Assembly (NCBI GenBank): GCA_014873095.1
Contig: CP050848.1
Coordinates: 2,108,001-2,172,000 of the forward strand
Direction: 5' to 3'
Source of the DNA: Planctomycetales bacterium ZRK34
GTDB lineage: Bacteria > Planctomycetota > Phycisphaerae > Phycisphaerales > Zrk34
DNA: 64,000 nt
How positions within the stretch are numbered: the first letter of the stretch is position 1; each line of letters opens with the position of its first letter. Made by a program: the position numbers and the translations under genes. The notes under the pieces were generated by a model. It saw only the letters and a program-made list of their open reading frames with translations, ran no database searches and was not told the DNA's origin. Shown in pieces: positions 1 to 9,388 of this stretch.

Positions 1-537
1 GCCGAGGACGATCAGCAGGTGATCACGACCGGCAAGCCGCTGTTGCATCGGCTCGAGCTCAACCAGGCGGCGGACGGTTCGCTCGGCTGGTTCATCACGC
101 ACAAGATGCCGCTGCGTGGGCATGGCCCGGGACGCGGCAAGCGACTAAAAGTGATCGGGCTCATCGGTGTGGCGCGCAACATCATCGAAGCGCAGACCGC
201 CCTGGAGCCTTACAACGAATTCAACGATGTGCTCGACCACGTGCGTCACCACTACGCCGAGCCGCTGACCGTGCCGGACCTCGCCCACCGCGCGGGCCTG
301 TCGCTGAGCCAGTTTGAAAGGCGGTTCAAACAGACGCTGGGCTTAACGCCATCGCGTTACATCCTGCGCGTGCGCCTGGCCAATGCGTGTCGACTGCTGC
401 AGCAGACGCGCCAGCGCATCGCGGCCGTCGCCCAGGCGGTGGGTTTCTACGACCACAGCGCCCTGACCCGAGCCTTCACCAGCCACATGGGCATCACCCC
501 AACCCAATACCGCCGCCAATTCCGCGGCGACGGGTAG
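1..537 (+). CDS. AraC-family transcriptional regulator with PAS-like N-terminus (5' partial)
   Basis: The reading frame is open from base 1, so the gene begins upstream; 178 codons are visible, ending at TAG. The first ~60 residues look like the end of a PAS sensor fold (VITTGKPLLHRLE, then GWFITHKMPLR and a GLIGVARNI strand as in PAS domains). Residues ~75-178 form a typical AraC/XylS double helix-turn-helix (LAHRAGLSLSQFERRFK, then VAQAVGFYDHSALTRAF and GITPTQYRRQFR). By family knowledge it binds DNA as a ligand-sensing regulator. The target is not visible because the upstream side is cut off. The ATG at 19 is probably internal. Confidence is high for the family and low for the ligand. Confidence 0.9.
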   Translation, partial: AEDDQQVITTGKPLLHRLELNQAADGSLGWFITHKMPLRGHGPGRGKRLKVIGLIGVARNIIEAQTALEPYNEFNDVLDHVRHHYAEPLTVPDLAHRAGLSLSQFERRFKQTLGLTPSRYILRVRLANACRLLQQTRQRIAAVAQAVGFYDHSALTRAFTSHMGITPTQYRRQFRGDG

Positions 538-670
538 GCTTTTGCGATGTGATGATTCAACAACGGCCCGAAGCCAATCCCAATTAATACCATATTAATT
601 ATATTATGATGGCTGTCTTGAAGGCGGACGACTTGCCTTTCAGCCGCCCGGCCATATGATTCGCCAGTGA

Positions 671-698
671 TTGACAGGGGCTTGTCGGATGCTAAAAT
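671..698 (+). promoter_or_regulatory. sigma70-like promoter, orphan
   Basis: TTGACA at 671-676 and TAAAAT at 693-698 are separated by 16 bp, close to consensus. A perfect 14-bp palindrome, ACTGTTTAAACAGT (700-713), lies at the expected start point. No plus-strand gene follows; the next gene is DUF3800 on the other strand. It may drive a small RNA or an antisense transcript of DUF3800. The rest of 538-802 holds only short palindromes. Confidence 0.45.
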
Positions 699-775
699 CA
701 CTGTTTAAACAGTAAACATTTCGACGAATTCAGTCGATATACAAAACAAGGATTGGGATATCCCGATCGGCTTTC

Positions 776-797
776 AACCTCGGTATTTACCGGGGTT
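776..797. terminator. hairpin at the 3' end of the DUF3800 gene
   Basis: The arms AACCTCGGTA (776-785) and TACCGGGGTT (788-797) pair with one G-T wobble. The hairpin sits just past the DUF3800 stop. Neither strand has a convincing T-run, so it is only a weak terminator candidate. Confidence 0.3.
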
Positions 798-802
798 GCT
801 TG

Positions 803-1588
803 CTATTTGGAGGGGCCGAAGAGGGTCATCTCGCCGTCGCCATCGCGTCGGGGGTAAATCCACAACCCCCAGCCGTCGGCGCCATCCGGCGCCTCGGTCA
901 CAAATTTCTTTTCCAGAATTTCATACGCCCGGTTGGTCTGCCCCGGATTCAACACGTGCCGCCCGATGGGACGAGCCACAAGGTCCGCGAGTTGCAGCCC
1001 ACACGAGTTGGTCATCTTGCTTGCAAATCGCAAACGGAATGGAAGCGGCTTATCGTGAACCAGCGGTTCGTCGCAAATTCTACGAAACTCCAACTCAAGC
1101 TCATTGTCTTCGCGTTTACCTCGCTGCTCGACGATCACATACGTCTGAATATCATCCTGGCCGCTGGCGATCAGGTATTCATTCACCCGATTGAGTCCGA
1201 ACTCCAGCGCGATGTGGTACGGGTGCTCGAGTTCACCGTGATGTTTGCGAAGGTCATCCTTGCGAATGGCCACGGCAATCAGATGAAGCGGAACCTGCTG
1301 CATCAAACGGCGAAGGTCGGCGAAGAATGATTTGCGGCTGGCAGCGTCAAAAAGAAACTTGAAATCGTTTTCCTGCTTACGGATGTCGCGTTCGTGCAGC
1401 ACAACCATATCGTGGCCGAACTGATCGAATTTGAACTCTTGCAGGGCGGGGGCGACTTGATGGACGTAATCCGAGATACGAAAGATGCAAAACGCAAGAA
1501 CAAACATGGGGTACTCAGGGCTCGGCGACAACATTTCATGGTCGCCGCTCTCATCAACATAAATGATGTATTGACTTCGTTTGCCCAT
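803..1588 (-). CDS. DUF3800 domain protein
   Basis: The 261-residue protein opens with YIIYVDESGDHE, the hallmark acidic motif of the DUF3800 family (RNase H-like fold suspected). A second conserved block lies near the C-terminus (SCGLQLADLVARPIGRH). I chose the ATG at 1588 because it places YVDESGD a few residues from the N-terminus, as in the family; an upstream extension to 1633 has no family support. No Shine-Dalgarno sequence is visible. DUF3800 proteins have no settled biochemical role and often occur in phage or defence neighbourhoods; here the gene stands alone, with no recognisable defence partner. Family call firm, function unknown. Confidence 0.85.
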   Translation of the reverse strand: MGKRSQYIIYVDESGDHEMLSPSPEYPMFVLAFCIFRISDYVHQVAPALQEFKFDQFGHDMVVLHERDIRKQENDFKFLFDAASRKSFFADLRRLMQQVPLHLIAVAIRKDDLRKHHGELEHPYHIALEFGLNRVNEYLIASGQDDIQTYVIVEQRGKREDNELELEFRRICDEPLVHDKPLPFRLRFASKMTNSCGLQLADLVARPIGRHVLNPGQTNRAYEILEKKFVTEAPDGADGWGLWIYPRRDGDGEMTLFGPSK

Positions 1589-1635
1589 GATTGAGGATAT
1601 GTTAATGCCAACATGACAGGAAGGCCAAACCACGC

Positions 1636-1667
1636 AAAAAGGCCCGCCAGGTGGTGCCTGACGGGCC
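1636..1667 (-). terminator. Rho-independent terminator of hppA
   Basis: On the minus strand a stem built from GGCCCG/CGGGCC plus an inner CAGG/CCTG pair (plus-strand arms 1641-1646 and 1662-1667) is followed by TTTTT (1640-1636). It lies 27 bp past the hppA stop. Confidence 0.8.
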
Positions 1668-1693
1668 TTCGGCGGGATGCGTTATCTCGGTCT

Positions 1694-4048
<2,355 letters not shown>

Positions 4049-4481
4049 CGTAGACACTCCTTTGGAGTAGAAAAGTGTGCGAAACCGTGGGGCGTATAGC
4101 CCCCGACCAACGTGATGAGTCCACCACGTAGTGGGGCGTCAAAGTAAATCAGCCCCACCCATCCCGCAAGCCGGGATCCCCCGATATTTGTACCTCGCTT
4201 CTATCATGTTGTGGGGGATTACACCAGCGATGCGGGGGCGCCGAAAGTAAATCCTCGCCACGGGCTAAAAACCACGCTTCACCGGGGCCTAACTCCCGCC
4301 AAGCCGTCCCATGCCACTTGCTCCCCAATCGGGGCAAGATAAAAACAGCCCGACCCCAGCTAGGGGCCGAGCATCAAACCGGGCGTGTGAACATCGTTTT
4401 TTAACAGGGGTGTGTGGCCGAGCCGGGATCAGCAGCGGCGGTGGGCGGGTACATCCCGGGAGAACTGAAATCTATCGTGTT
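4049..4481. other. hppA leader region, non-coding
   Basis: No gene was recognised. It contains the hppA Shine-Dalgarno, short hairpins (e.g. ATCCCG..CGGGAT near 4162) and the direct repeat given separately. No confident promoter or riboswitch was found. Confidence 0.4.
4133..4253 (-). repeat. Direct repeat upstream of hppA
   Basis: On the minus strand GATTTACTTTGACGCCCC (4150-4133) and GATTTACTTTCGGCGCCCC (4253-4235) share GATTTACTTT and CGCCCC, with starts 103 bp apart. Weaker similarity continues downstream of each copy. This could be a paired regulator site or a local duplication. Confidence 0.45.
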
Positions 4482-4525
4482 GGAAAAGAAAAAAAGGGTC
4501 GCACCGAATTCCACCCGCGCGACCC
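4482..4525 (-). terminator. Rho-independent terminator, minus strand
   Basis: The arms GGGTCGC (4496-4502) and GCGACCC (4519-4525) form a 7-bp stem. On the minus strand it is followed by TTTTTTTCTTTTCC (4495-4482). It probably ends the response-regulator transcript, ~165 bp past that stop codon. Confidence 0.65.
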
Positions 4526-4688
4526 GAATGGCGCTACAGCCAGGCAGCCTCCGTGGCTGGGCGTCTTCCGTGACCGCGCCTTCGCGTCATCCGTGTCGCG
4601 AGTCGGCGTCGCATTCCTTGGCGACGCCTGATCTGTCTGTCTCTCAATCCGTCAGGTTCAGCGGCACGAATCCTGAACCCGCCCTCTC

Positions 4689-5267
4689 TCAATACACCAG
4701 CGCGACGGTGTCTTCGATGGCTTCGATGACGCCACGCACGTTAAAGGGCTTCTTCAAAAATCCGTCGAATCCCCGGGCCATCAACTGATTGGCCTGCCCG
4801 TCGGTCAGACGGCTGCTCATGGCGATGATCTTCGTGAGCTGCAGGTCGGGGTTTTCGCGGATGTTCTTCTTGACCTCTTCGCCGTTGATGTCCGGCAGGT
4901 GGATATCCAGCAGCATCACATGCGGGCGGAACTTCTCGCACTCGATGCCGGAGGAGAAACCCGTGCCGCAGGTGCGGACCTCGTAGTTGGCCTGCTCGGT
5001 GAGCACCTGCTTGAGGGTGTCGACAATTTCCTGTTCGCCGTCGACGATCAGCACGCGGGTGCGACCGGACTGCAAACCGTCCATCGGAATGTTGTGCTGC
5101 TTCATGAAACGAACCAGCGAGGCGATCGGAATGCGGCGGTCCTTGGAACCGGGAATCCGATACCCACGCAACTGACCCGAATCAAACCACTTGCTGACGG
5201 TGCGCGGCGCAACGTTGCAGATCTTGGCCACTTCACCGGTCGTCATGACATCTTTTTGACGTGACAT
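4689..5267 (-). CDS. HTH (excisionase/MerR-like) + receiver response regulator
   Basis: The 192-residue protein has an N-terminal helix-turn-helix of the excisionase/MerR-like type (MTTGEVAKICNVAPRTVSKW, then RIPGSKDRRIPIASLVRFM, residues ~8-60) joined to a CheY-like receiver (~70-190). The receiver has the phospho-acceptor motif MLLDIHLPD (Asp near residue 120), AMSS and the lysine motif KKPF; the N-terminal acidic pair reads VDGE rather than DD. With the DNA-binding domain first it reverses the usual OmpR/NarL order. The start at 5267 has GAGGAGG upstream, at a slightly long 11 bases. No kinase gene is adjacent, so the partner is unknown. Confidence 0.88.
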   Translation of the reverse strand: MSRQKDVMTTGEVAKICNVAPRTVSKWFDSGQLRGYRIPGSKDRRIPIASLVRFMKQHNIPMDGLQSGRTRVLIVDGEQEIVDTLKQVLTEQANYEVRTCGTGFSSGIECEKFRPHVMLLDIHLPDINGEEVKKNIRENPDLQLTKIIAMSSRLTDGQANQLMARGFDGFLKKPFNVRGVIEAIEDTVALVY

Positions 5268-5480
5268 GGATATACCATCCTCCTCAGGCAGCTCCCTGAG
5301 CCCGTCCACGCAACGGACATCACCCCTGCTATCGACCGAAACAGGGGTCCGGTTAAGCGGTCTGGCGGAATTTGAACGCGCCTGACGTTGGAAGCGCCCG
5401 CCCCCGCGGCGAATCGACCCCTGCGGGCCGGTATTATCAGACAGCGATTTTTTCAGGGTTCTTTTTCAAGGAGCAGGATC

Positions 5481-5795
5481 ATGAAAGTGCTCGCCGAAGT
5501 CTGCATCGTGCCGATCGGCATCGGCGTCAGCGTGTCGCAACAGGTGGCCCAATGCGAAAAAATTTTCGCCGAAGCCGGGCTCAAGGCCGAGCTGCACGCC
5601 TACGGTACAAACCTCGAAGGTGAATACGACGATGTGATGGCCGCGATCAAACGCTGCCACCAGACCCTGCACTCAGACGGCGTGCCCCGCCTGTTCACCA
5701 CCGTCAAGCTCGGCACCCGCACCGATCGTGATCAGACCCTGGCCGACAAGGTCGACTCGGTCAACCGCAAGCTTCGCCCGCCTGCCGGTGACTGA
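5481..5795 (+). CDS. Thiamine-binding (MTH1187/YkoF-like, DUF77) family protein
   Basis: The 104-residue protein matches the MTH1187/UPF0045 family: an N-terminal strand VLAEVCIVPIGIGVSVSQ, a middle AYGTNLEGEYDDVMAAIKRCH and a C-terminal TTVKLGTRTDRDQTLADKV. Members are small ferredoxin-fold proteins that form tetramers; some bind thiamine or its pyrimidine part. AAGGAG at 5468-5473 sits 7 bases before the ATG at 5481, so a longer in-frame start at 5388 is rejected. The gene is monocistronic and not next to thiamine biosynthesis genes. The ligand is taken from family knowledge, not seen here. Confidence 0.88.
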   Translation: MKVLAEVCIVPIGIGVSVSQQVAQCEKIFAEAGLKAELHAYGTNLEGEYDDVMAAIKRCHQTLHSDGVPRLFTTVKLGTRTDRDQTLADKVDSVNRKLRPPAGD

Positions 5796-5964
5796 TGCCA
5801 ATCGCAGAAAAATGCTCAGGGCTTTGTGTAAGCTCGAACGCGGCACTGTGGCACAGGTTCGGACTCGATAGCACCCTGACACCCGAATCTTTTCCGTGTT
5901 TGATATGACACCGCCTATGATGCCTCCGCCCAAGCCCCGGTAATTAAGAGGTACCCCCGCCGGC

Positions 5965-6675
5965 ATGTGGTTTTTAGTCGACAGTCTGATCACGCCGATT
6001 CCCGGATTCCAGGAGCCGTTCAGCTCGCTCAGCCACCTGCTGGGGGCGGGAATGTTCGCCGTGGCGGCAATTCCGCTGATCCGTAAATCACGGGGCCATG
6101 CGGGGCGCGTGTTTGTCGCGTCGCTGTTCGCATTCACCGTCGTGTTTCAACTTTCCATGAGCGGCGTGTATCACCTGCTGGGCCATAACGCCGGCCGCGA
6201 GGTCATGCAGCGACTGGACCACGCGGCGATCTTCACACTGATCGCCGGAACGATCACGTTTGTACATGCGATCCTGTTTCGCGGATTCATGCGCTGGGGC
6301 ATGATCATTCCGCTGTGGGCGATGGCGGCCACGGCGATCACGCTGAAAACGATCTTCTTTCATGACGTGGCCGAGTGGTTCAGCCTGGGGATGTACCTGG
6401 GGCTGGGCTGGCTGGGGGCGGTCAGCGGGCTGGCGCTGTGGCGGCGGTTCGGGTTTGCCTACATGCGGCCGATTCTGGCCGGCGGGCTGGCGTACACGAT
6501 CGGGGCGGTGTTTGAATTCGCACGCTGGCCGTGGGTGGTGACCGGCGTGATCGGACCGCACGAGATGTTTCACGTGGCGGTGCTCATCGGCATCACCTGC
6601 CACTGGTATTTCGCCTACGGCATCGCCGGCGGACATGTGGACCCGCTGAACGTATCACCGCGCACGGCCGACTGA
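5965..6675 (+). CDS. HlyIII/PAQR-family integral membrane protein
   Basis: The 236-residue protein has about seven predicted membrane helices. It carries the conserved PAQR/haemolysin III polar residues: EPFSSLSHLLGAG at the start, SGVYHLLG, RLDHAAIF and, near the end, GPHEMFHVAVLIG. In the superfamily these His/Asp/Ser residues hold a metal, and eukaryotic members are ceramidase-like receptors; the bacterial role (membrane lipid or stress related) is uncertain, and haemolysis is shown only for a few. The Shine-Dalgarno is poor. It is not clearly co-transcribed with its neighbours. Confidence 0.88.
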   Translation: MWFLVDSLITPIPGFQEPFSSLSHLLGAGMFAVAAIPLIRKSRGHAGRVFVASLFAFTVVFQLSMSGVYHLLGHNAGREVMQRLDHAAIFTLIAGTITFVHAILFRGFMRWGMIIPLWAMAATAITLKTIFFHDVAEWFSLGMYLGLGWLGAVSGLALWRRFGFAYMRPILAGGLAYTIGAVFEFARWPWVVTGVIGPHEMFHVAVLIGITCHWYFAYGIAGGHVDPLNVSPRTAD

Positions 6676-6883
6676 CCGCAAGTCGTATCCGCCTGTAGGA
6701 CATCATCGCAACGACCCTGTCGGACCAGGCAGCAATTCACAGAATATGAACGGTTATCGCGCCGTTTTCATAGTTGATCGGCGCCCAGGCCAATACGATC
6801 AAGCAGACGTGCCGTCGACGAAGTCGGGTAAGTGAATATCTGTAGTTCGCATCGCGAGGCATCAGCCTGGAAGGAGGTGCGTC

Positions 6884-7321
6884 ATGCCCTGTGTCAACGA
6901 TCTGCTTGCGGAAAAGGATTTTCGTGTGTTGACGATCGCGTCCGACGCCACCGTGCTGGAGGCGACGCGGATGATGAATCGCTATGACGTGGGCTCGCTG
7001 GTCGTGATGGAGGAAGGTCACGTGGTCGGCATGCTCTGCGAACGCGATGTGCTGCGACGTGTCGTCGGCGAGAAGTTGGATCCGGCCGACACGCTCGTCA
7101 GTGAAGTGATGACCGAGCAGGTGATCTGGTGCACACCGCAAACGCCGCTGGAAGAAGTGCAGCACGTAATGAAGACACGCCGCATCAATCATGTGCCCGT
7201 CATGGGCCCCGGCCAGACGATGCGCGGCATGGTGTCCATCGGCGATCTGAACGCCTACCTGCTCCGCGATGAGGAAGTCACCATCCACTTCATGCACGAT
7301 TACATCTGCGGCAAGGCATAA
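6884..7321 (+). CDS. Tandem CBS-domain protein
   Basis: The 145-residue protein is essentially two CBS domains (residues ~8-62 and ~73-130). They show the usual pattern ATVLEATRMMNRYDVGSLVV, then GMLCERDVLRRVVG, and TPLEEVQHVMKTRRINHVPV, then GMVSIGDLNAYLL. CBS pairs bind adenosine nucleotides such as AMP, ATP or SAM and sense energy state; as a stand-alone protein the partner is unknown. A strong AAGGAGGTG lies 4 bases before the ATG. The N-terminus has no signal peptide or membrane segment, so it is cytosolic. Confidence 0.9.
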   Translation: MPCVNDLLAEKDFRVLTIASDATVLEATRMMNRYDVGSLVVMEEGHVVGMLCERDVLRRVVGEKLDPADTLVSEVMTEQVIWCTPQTPLEEVQHVMKTRRINHVPVMGPGQTMRGMVSIGDLNAYLLRDEEVTIHFMHDYICGKA

Positions 7322-7361
7322 GCAGCATGCCTGCAGAAGCGGCGGCGGTGTAAAGTTTCCG

Positions 7362-7385
7362 TACCAGATATGGGGCAATCTGGTA
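7362..7385. promoter_or_regulatory. Palindrome overlapping the -10 region of the ankyrin gene
   Basis: The perfect arms TACCAGAT (7362-7369) and ATCTGGTA (7378-7385) are 8 bp apart. The right arm runs into TATACT (7384-7389), a good -10 hexamer just upstream of the ATG at 7398. This is an operator-like position; with so short a leader the transcript would be nearly leaderless. Confidence 0.45.
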
Positions 7386-7397
7386 TACTTGTGCGTT

Positions 7398-7811
7398 ATG
7401 CCCACGACCAAACTCTCAGCGGTGAACCTCGTCCGCGCCACGGTAGACCAGGACCTCAAGCAGGTTCAGCGATTGCTGGATTCCGGCGCCAACGCCAATG
7501 CCGTCACCGGCAGCGGCGCCACGGTGCTGCATACCGCAGCCCAGGGTGGGGCCGCCGACATCGTCGAACTGCTGCTGGACCACGGCGCCGAAGTCGACGG
7601 TCGCGACAAGTACGGCAAGACCGCCCTGCACTGCGCCGCCAAGGCGGGCCACACCGACGTGATCAAACTGCTGATCGAGCGCGGCGCCGCGGTCAACGCC
7701 ATGGCCCGAAACGGCGCCCACCCGCTGGACTGGGCGATCAAGTTCGAGCAGACCGCCATCGCCGACTACCTGATCACCCGCGGGGCCGAGTCCGGCAAAG
7801 CCCTGCGCTGA
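7398..7811 (+). CDS. Ankyrin-repeat protein
   Basis: The 137-residue protein consists of about four ankyrin repeats, e.g. TGSGATVLHTAAQGGAADIV, GKTALHCAAKAGHTDVIK and NGAHPLDWAIKFEQTAIADYL. Each has the TALH/A-A--GH pattern and the LLL--GA turn. Such proteins are protein-binding scaffolds. It lacks a signal peptide and is likely cytosolic. The ATG at 7398 is chosen because the repeat fold begins right after it and a -10-like box lies immediately upstream; the in-frame upstream extension reads through the CBS gene's end. No partner gene is evident. Confidence 0.85.
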   Translation: MPTTKLSAVNLVRATVDQDLKQVQRLLDSGANANAVTGSGATVLHTAAQGGAADIVELLLDHGAEVDGRDKYGKTALHCAAKAGHTDVIKLLIERGAAVNAMARNGAHPLDWAIKFEQTAIADYLITRGAESGKALR

Positions 7812-7871
7812 TCGCTGCATTATGAATCAAGCTGTGCACGTTGACCTGATCGACTTCCCACCGATGAGGCT

Positions 7872-9290
7872 ATGCATATGGCGCGCTGTCACAACATGAT
7901 CAAAACACACTCGGCCTGCTGGATCATTCTCGCGGCCATGGTGATCGCACTGGCCGGCCGCGCGACGCATGCGGCCGACGACAAAGCCGATCGCCCGAAC
8001 ATCGTCGTCTTCATCACCGATGACGAAAGCTGGCTCGAGCGCAGCGCGTACGGGTGGTCGACGCTGCCGACGCCGGCCTTCGACCGGGTGGCTCGACAGG
8101 GCGTGCTGTTCACACACGGCTATGCCGGCGCGCCATCGTGTGCTCCCTCGCGGGCCTCGCTGCTGACCGGGCGAAACTTCTGGGAACTCGAACAGGGCGC
8201 CTACATTCAGGCATGGGTGCCGAACAAGTTCGCCCTGCTGCCGAACCTGCTCAAAGACGCCGGCTACCACGTCGGCAAGACCGGCAAGGTCTGGGGCCCC
8301 GGCATATACCCCGACGGCGCCCTGCAGCATGAAGATTACGGCGAAAGTTGTGATTCGGTCCGCGTCGACAAACCCGAAGAAAAGATCAGCCCCACGGACT
8401 ACGCCGGCAACTTCGACCAGTTCGTCAAACAGCGGCCGGCCGACAAGCCGTTCTACTTCTGGGTCGGCGTGCAGGAACCGCATGGTCCGTGGGCGGCGAG
8501 AAACTACATCAAACTCGCCGAGCACTGCGGCATGCAACTGGCCGACATCCCCATGCCCGGCTTCATGCGCGACACCCCCGCCGAGCGCCGCAAACGCGCC
8601 AACATGCTCTACGAAATCTACTACGCCGACCTGCAACTGGCCCGCATCATCAAAACCCTCGAAGACACCGGCCAACTCGACAACACCCTGCTGATCGTCA
8701 CCTCCGACAACGGCTCGTCGATCCCGCGAGCCAAGGCCTCGGCCTACGACTGGGGCGTGCATGTGCCGCTGGCGATCATGTGGCCCCGACGCGCCAAGGC
8801 CGGCCGCACCGTCGACGACTTCGTGAAGTTCAGCGATCTGACGGCGACGATGCTCGAAGCCGCCAACGTCAAAGTCCCCGAGTCGATGACGGGCAAATCG
8901 GCGCTGGACATTCTGACTTCCGACAAATCAGGGCTCGTCGACCCCTCGCGAGATCATGTGGTCACCGGGCTCGAATGGCACGGCGAGTTTGACCCGGTCA
9001 ACCGGGCCGCCCGCATGATTCGCAACCAGCGCTACGAGTACATCATCAACTACGGGTCGATGCCCGAAGGGCGCGGCCGCGAAGAGTTGTACGATCTGAA
9101 AAAAGACCGCTGGCAGATGCACAATCGGATCGACGATGCCGCCCTCGCCGCCGTGCGCGATCGGCTGAAAAAACAGCTTCATGAATACCAGCAGAAGACG
9201 CACGACCCCCGCGTCACCGGCGACATGAAAATATTCAACGAAACCCGCCAGTTCGTACAGGAACGCAAGCGGGCCGGCTACCCGCACTAA
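7872..9290 (+). CDS. Secreted sulfatase (type I, formylglycine)
   Basis: The 472-residue protein has an N-terminal signal peptide (hydrophobic core IILAAMVIALAG, Ala-rich cleavage region ATHAA). Its alkaline-phosphatase-like fold starts at RPNIVVFITDDES, which supplies calcium-binding Asp residues. The active site reads SCAPSRASLLTGR, with Cys ~90 in C-x-P-S-R, the motif matured to formylglycine. Further landmarks are the metal/substrate motif VTSDNGSS and GKTGKVWG. Overall it resembles the N-sulphoglucosamine sulphohydrolase-like branch of family S1, but substrate cannot be fixed by eye. It starts a block with a beta-helix protein and a large putative glycosidase, suggesting desulfation of a polysaccharide. 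The maturation enzyme is not in the window. Confidence 0.93.
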   Translation: MHMARCHNMIKTHSACWIILAAMVIALAGRATHAADDKADRPNIVVFITDDESWLERSAYGWSTLPTPAFDRVARQGVLFTHGYAGAPSCAPSRASLLTGRNFWELEQGAYIQAWVPNKFALLPNLLKDAGYHVGKTGKVWGPGIYPDGALQHEDYGESCDSVRVDKPEEKISPTDYAGNFDQFVKQRPADKPFYFWVGVQEPHGPWAARNYIKLAEHCGMQLADIPMPGFMRDTPAERRKRANMLYEIYYADLQLARIIKTLEDTGQLDNTLLIVTSDNGSSIPRAKASAYDWGVHVPLAIMWPRRAKAGRTVDDFVKFSDLTATMLEAANVKVPESMTGKSALDILTSDKSGLVDPSRDHVVTGLEWHGEFDPVNRAARMIRNQRYEYIINYGSMPEGRGREELYDLKKDRWQMHNRIDDAALAAVRDRLKKQLHEYQQKTHDPRVTGDMKIFNETRQFVQERKRAGYPH

Positions 9291-9388
9291 CATCGCGTTA
9301 TCGTTGAATTATCGATTCCCCCGTTTAGCCGCGACCCAAAGGGGAGCGCGACGTCAAAGCGCTCGCTCACGCCCCTCAACCAACCACC

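Noticed and set aside
796..1330. Plus-strand frames overlapping the DUF3800 gene, downstream of the orphan promoter
   Set aside because: No recognisable motifs or ribosome site; they mirror the conserved DUF3800 coding sequence.
4311..4788. Plus-strand frames between hppA and the response regulator
   Set aside because: They cross a clear minus-strand terminator and the regulator's 3' end and show no family features.
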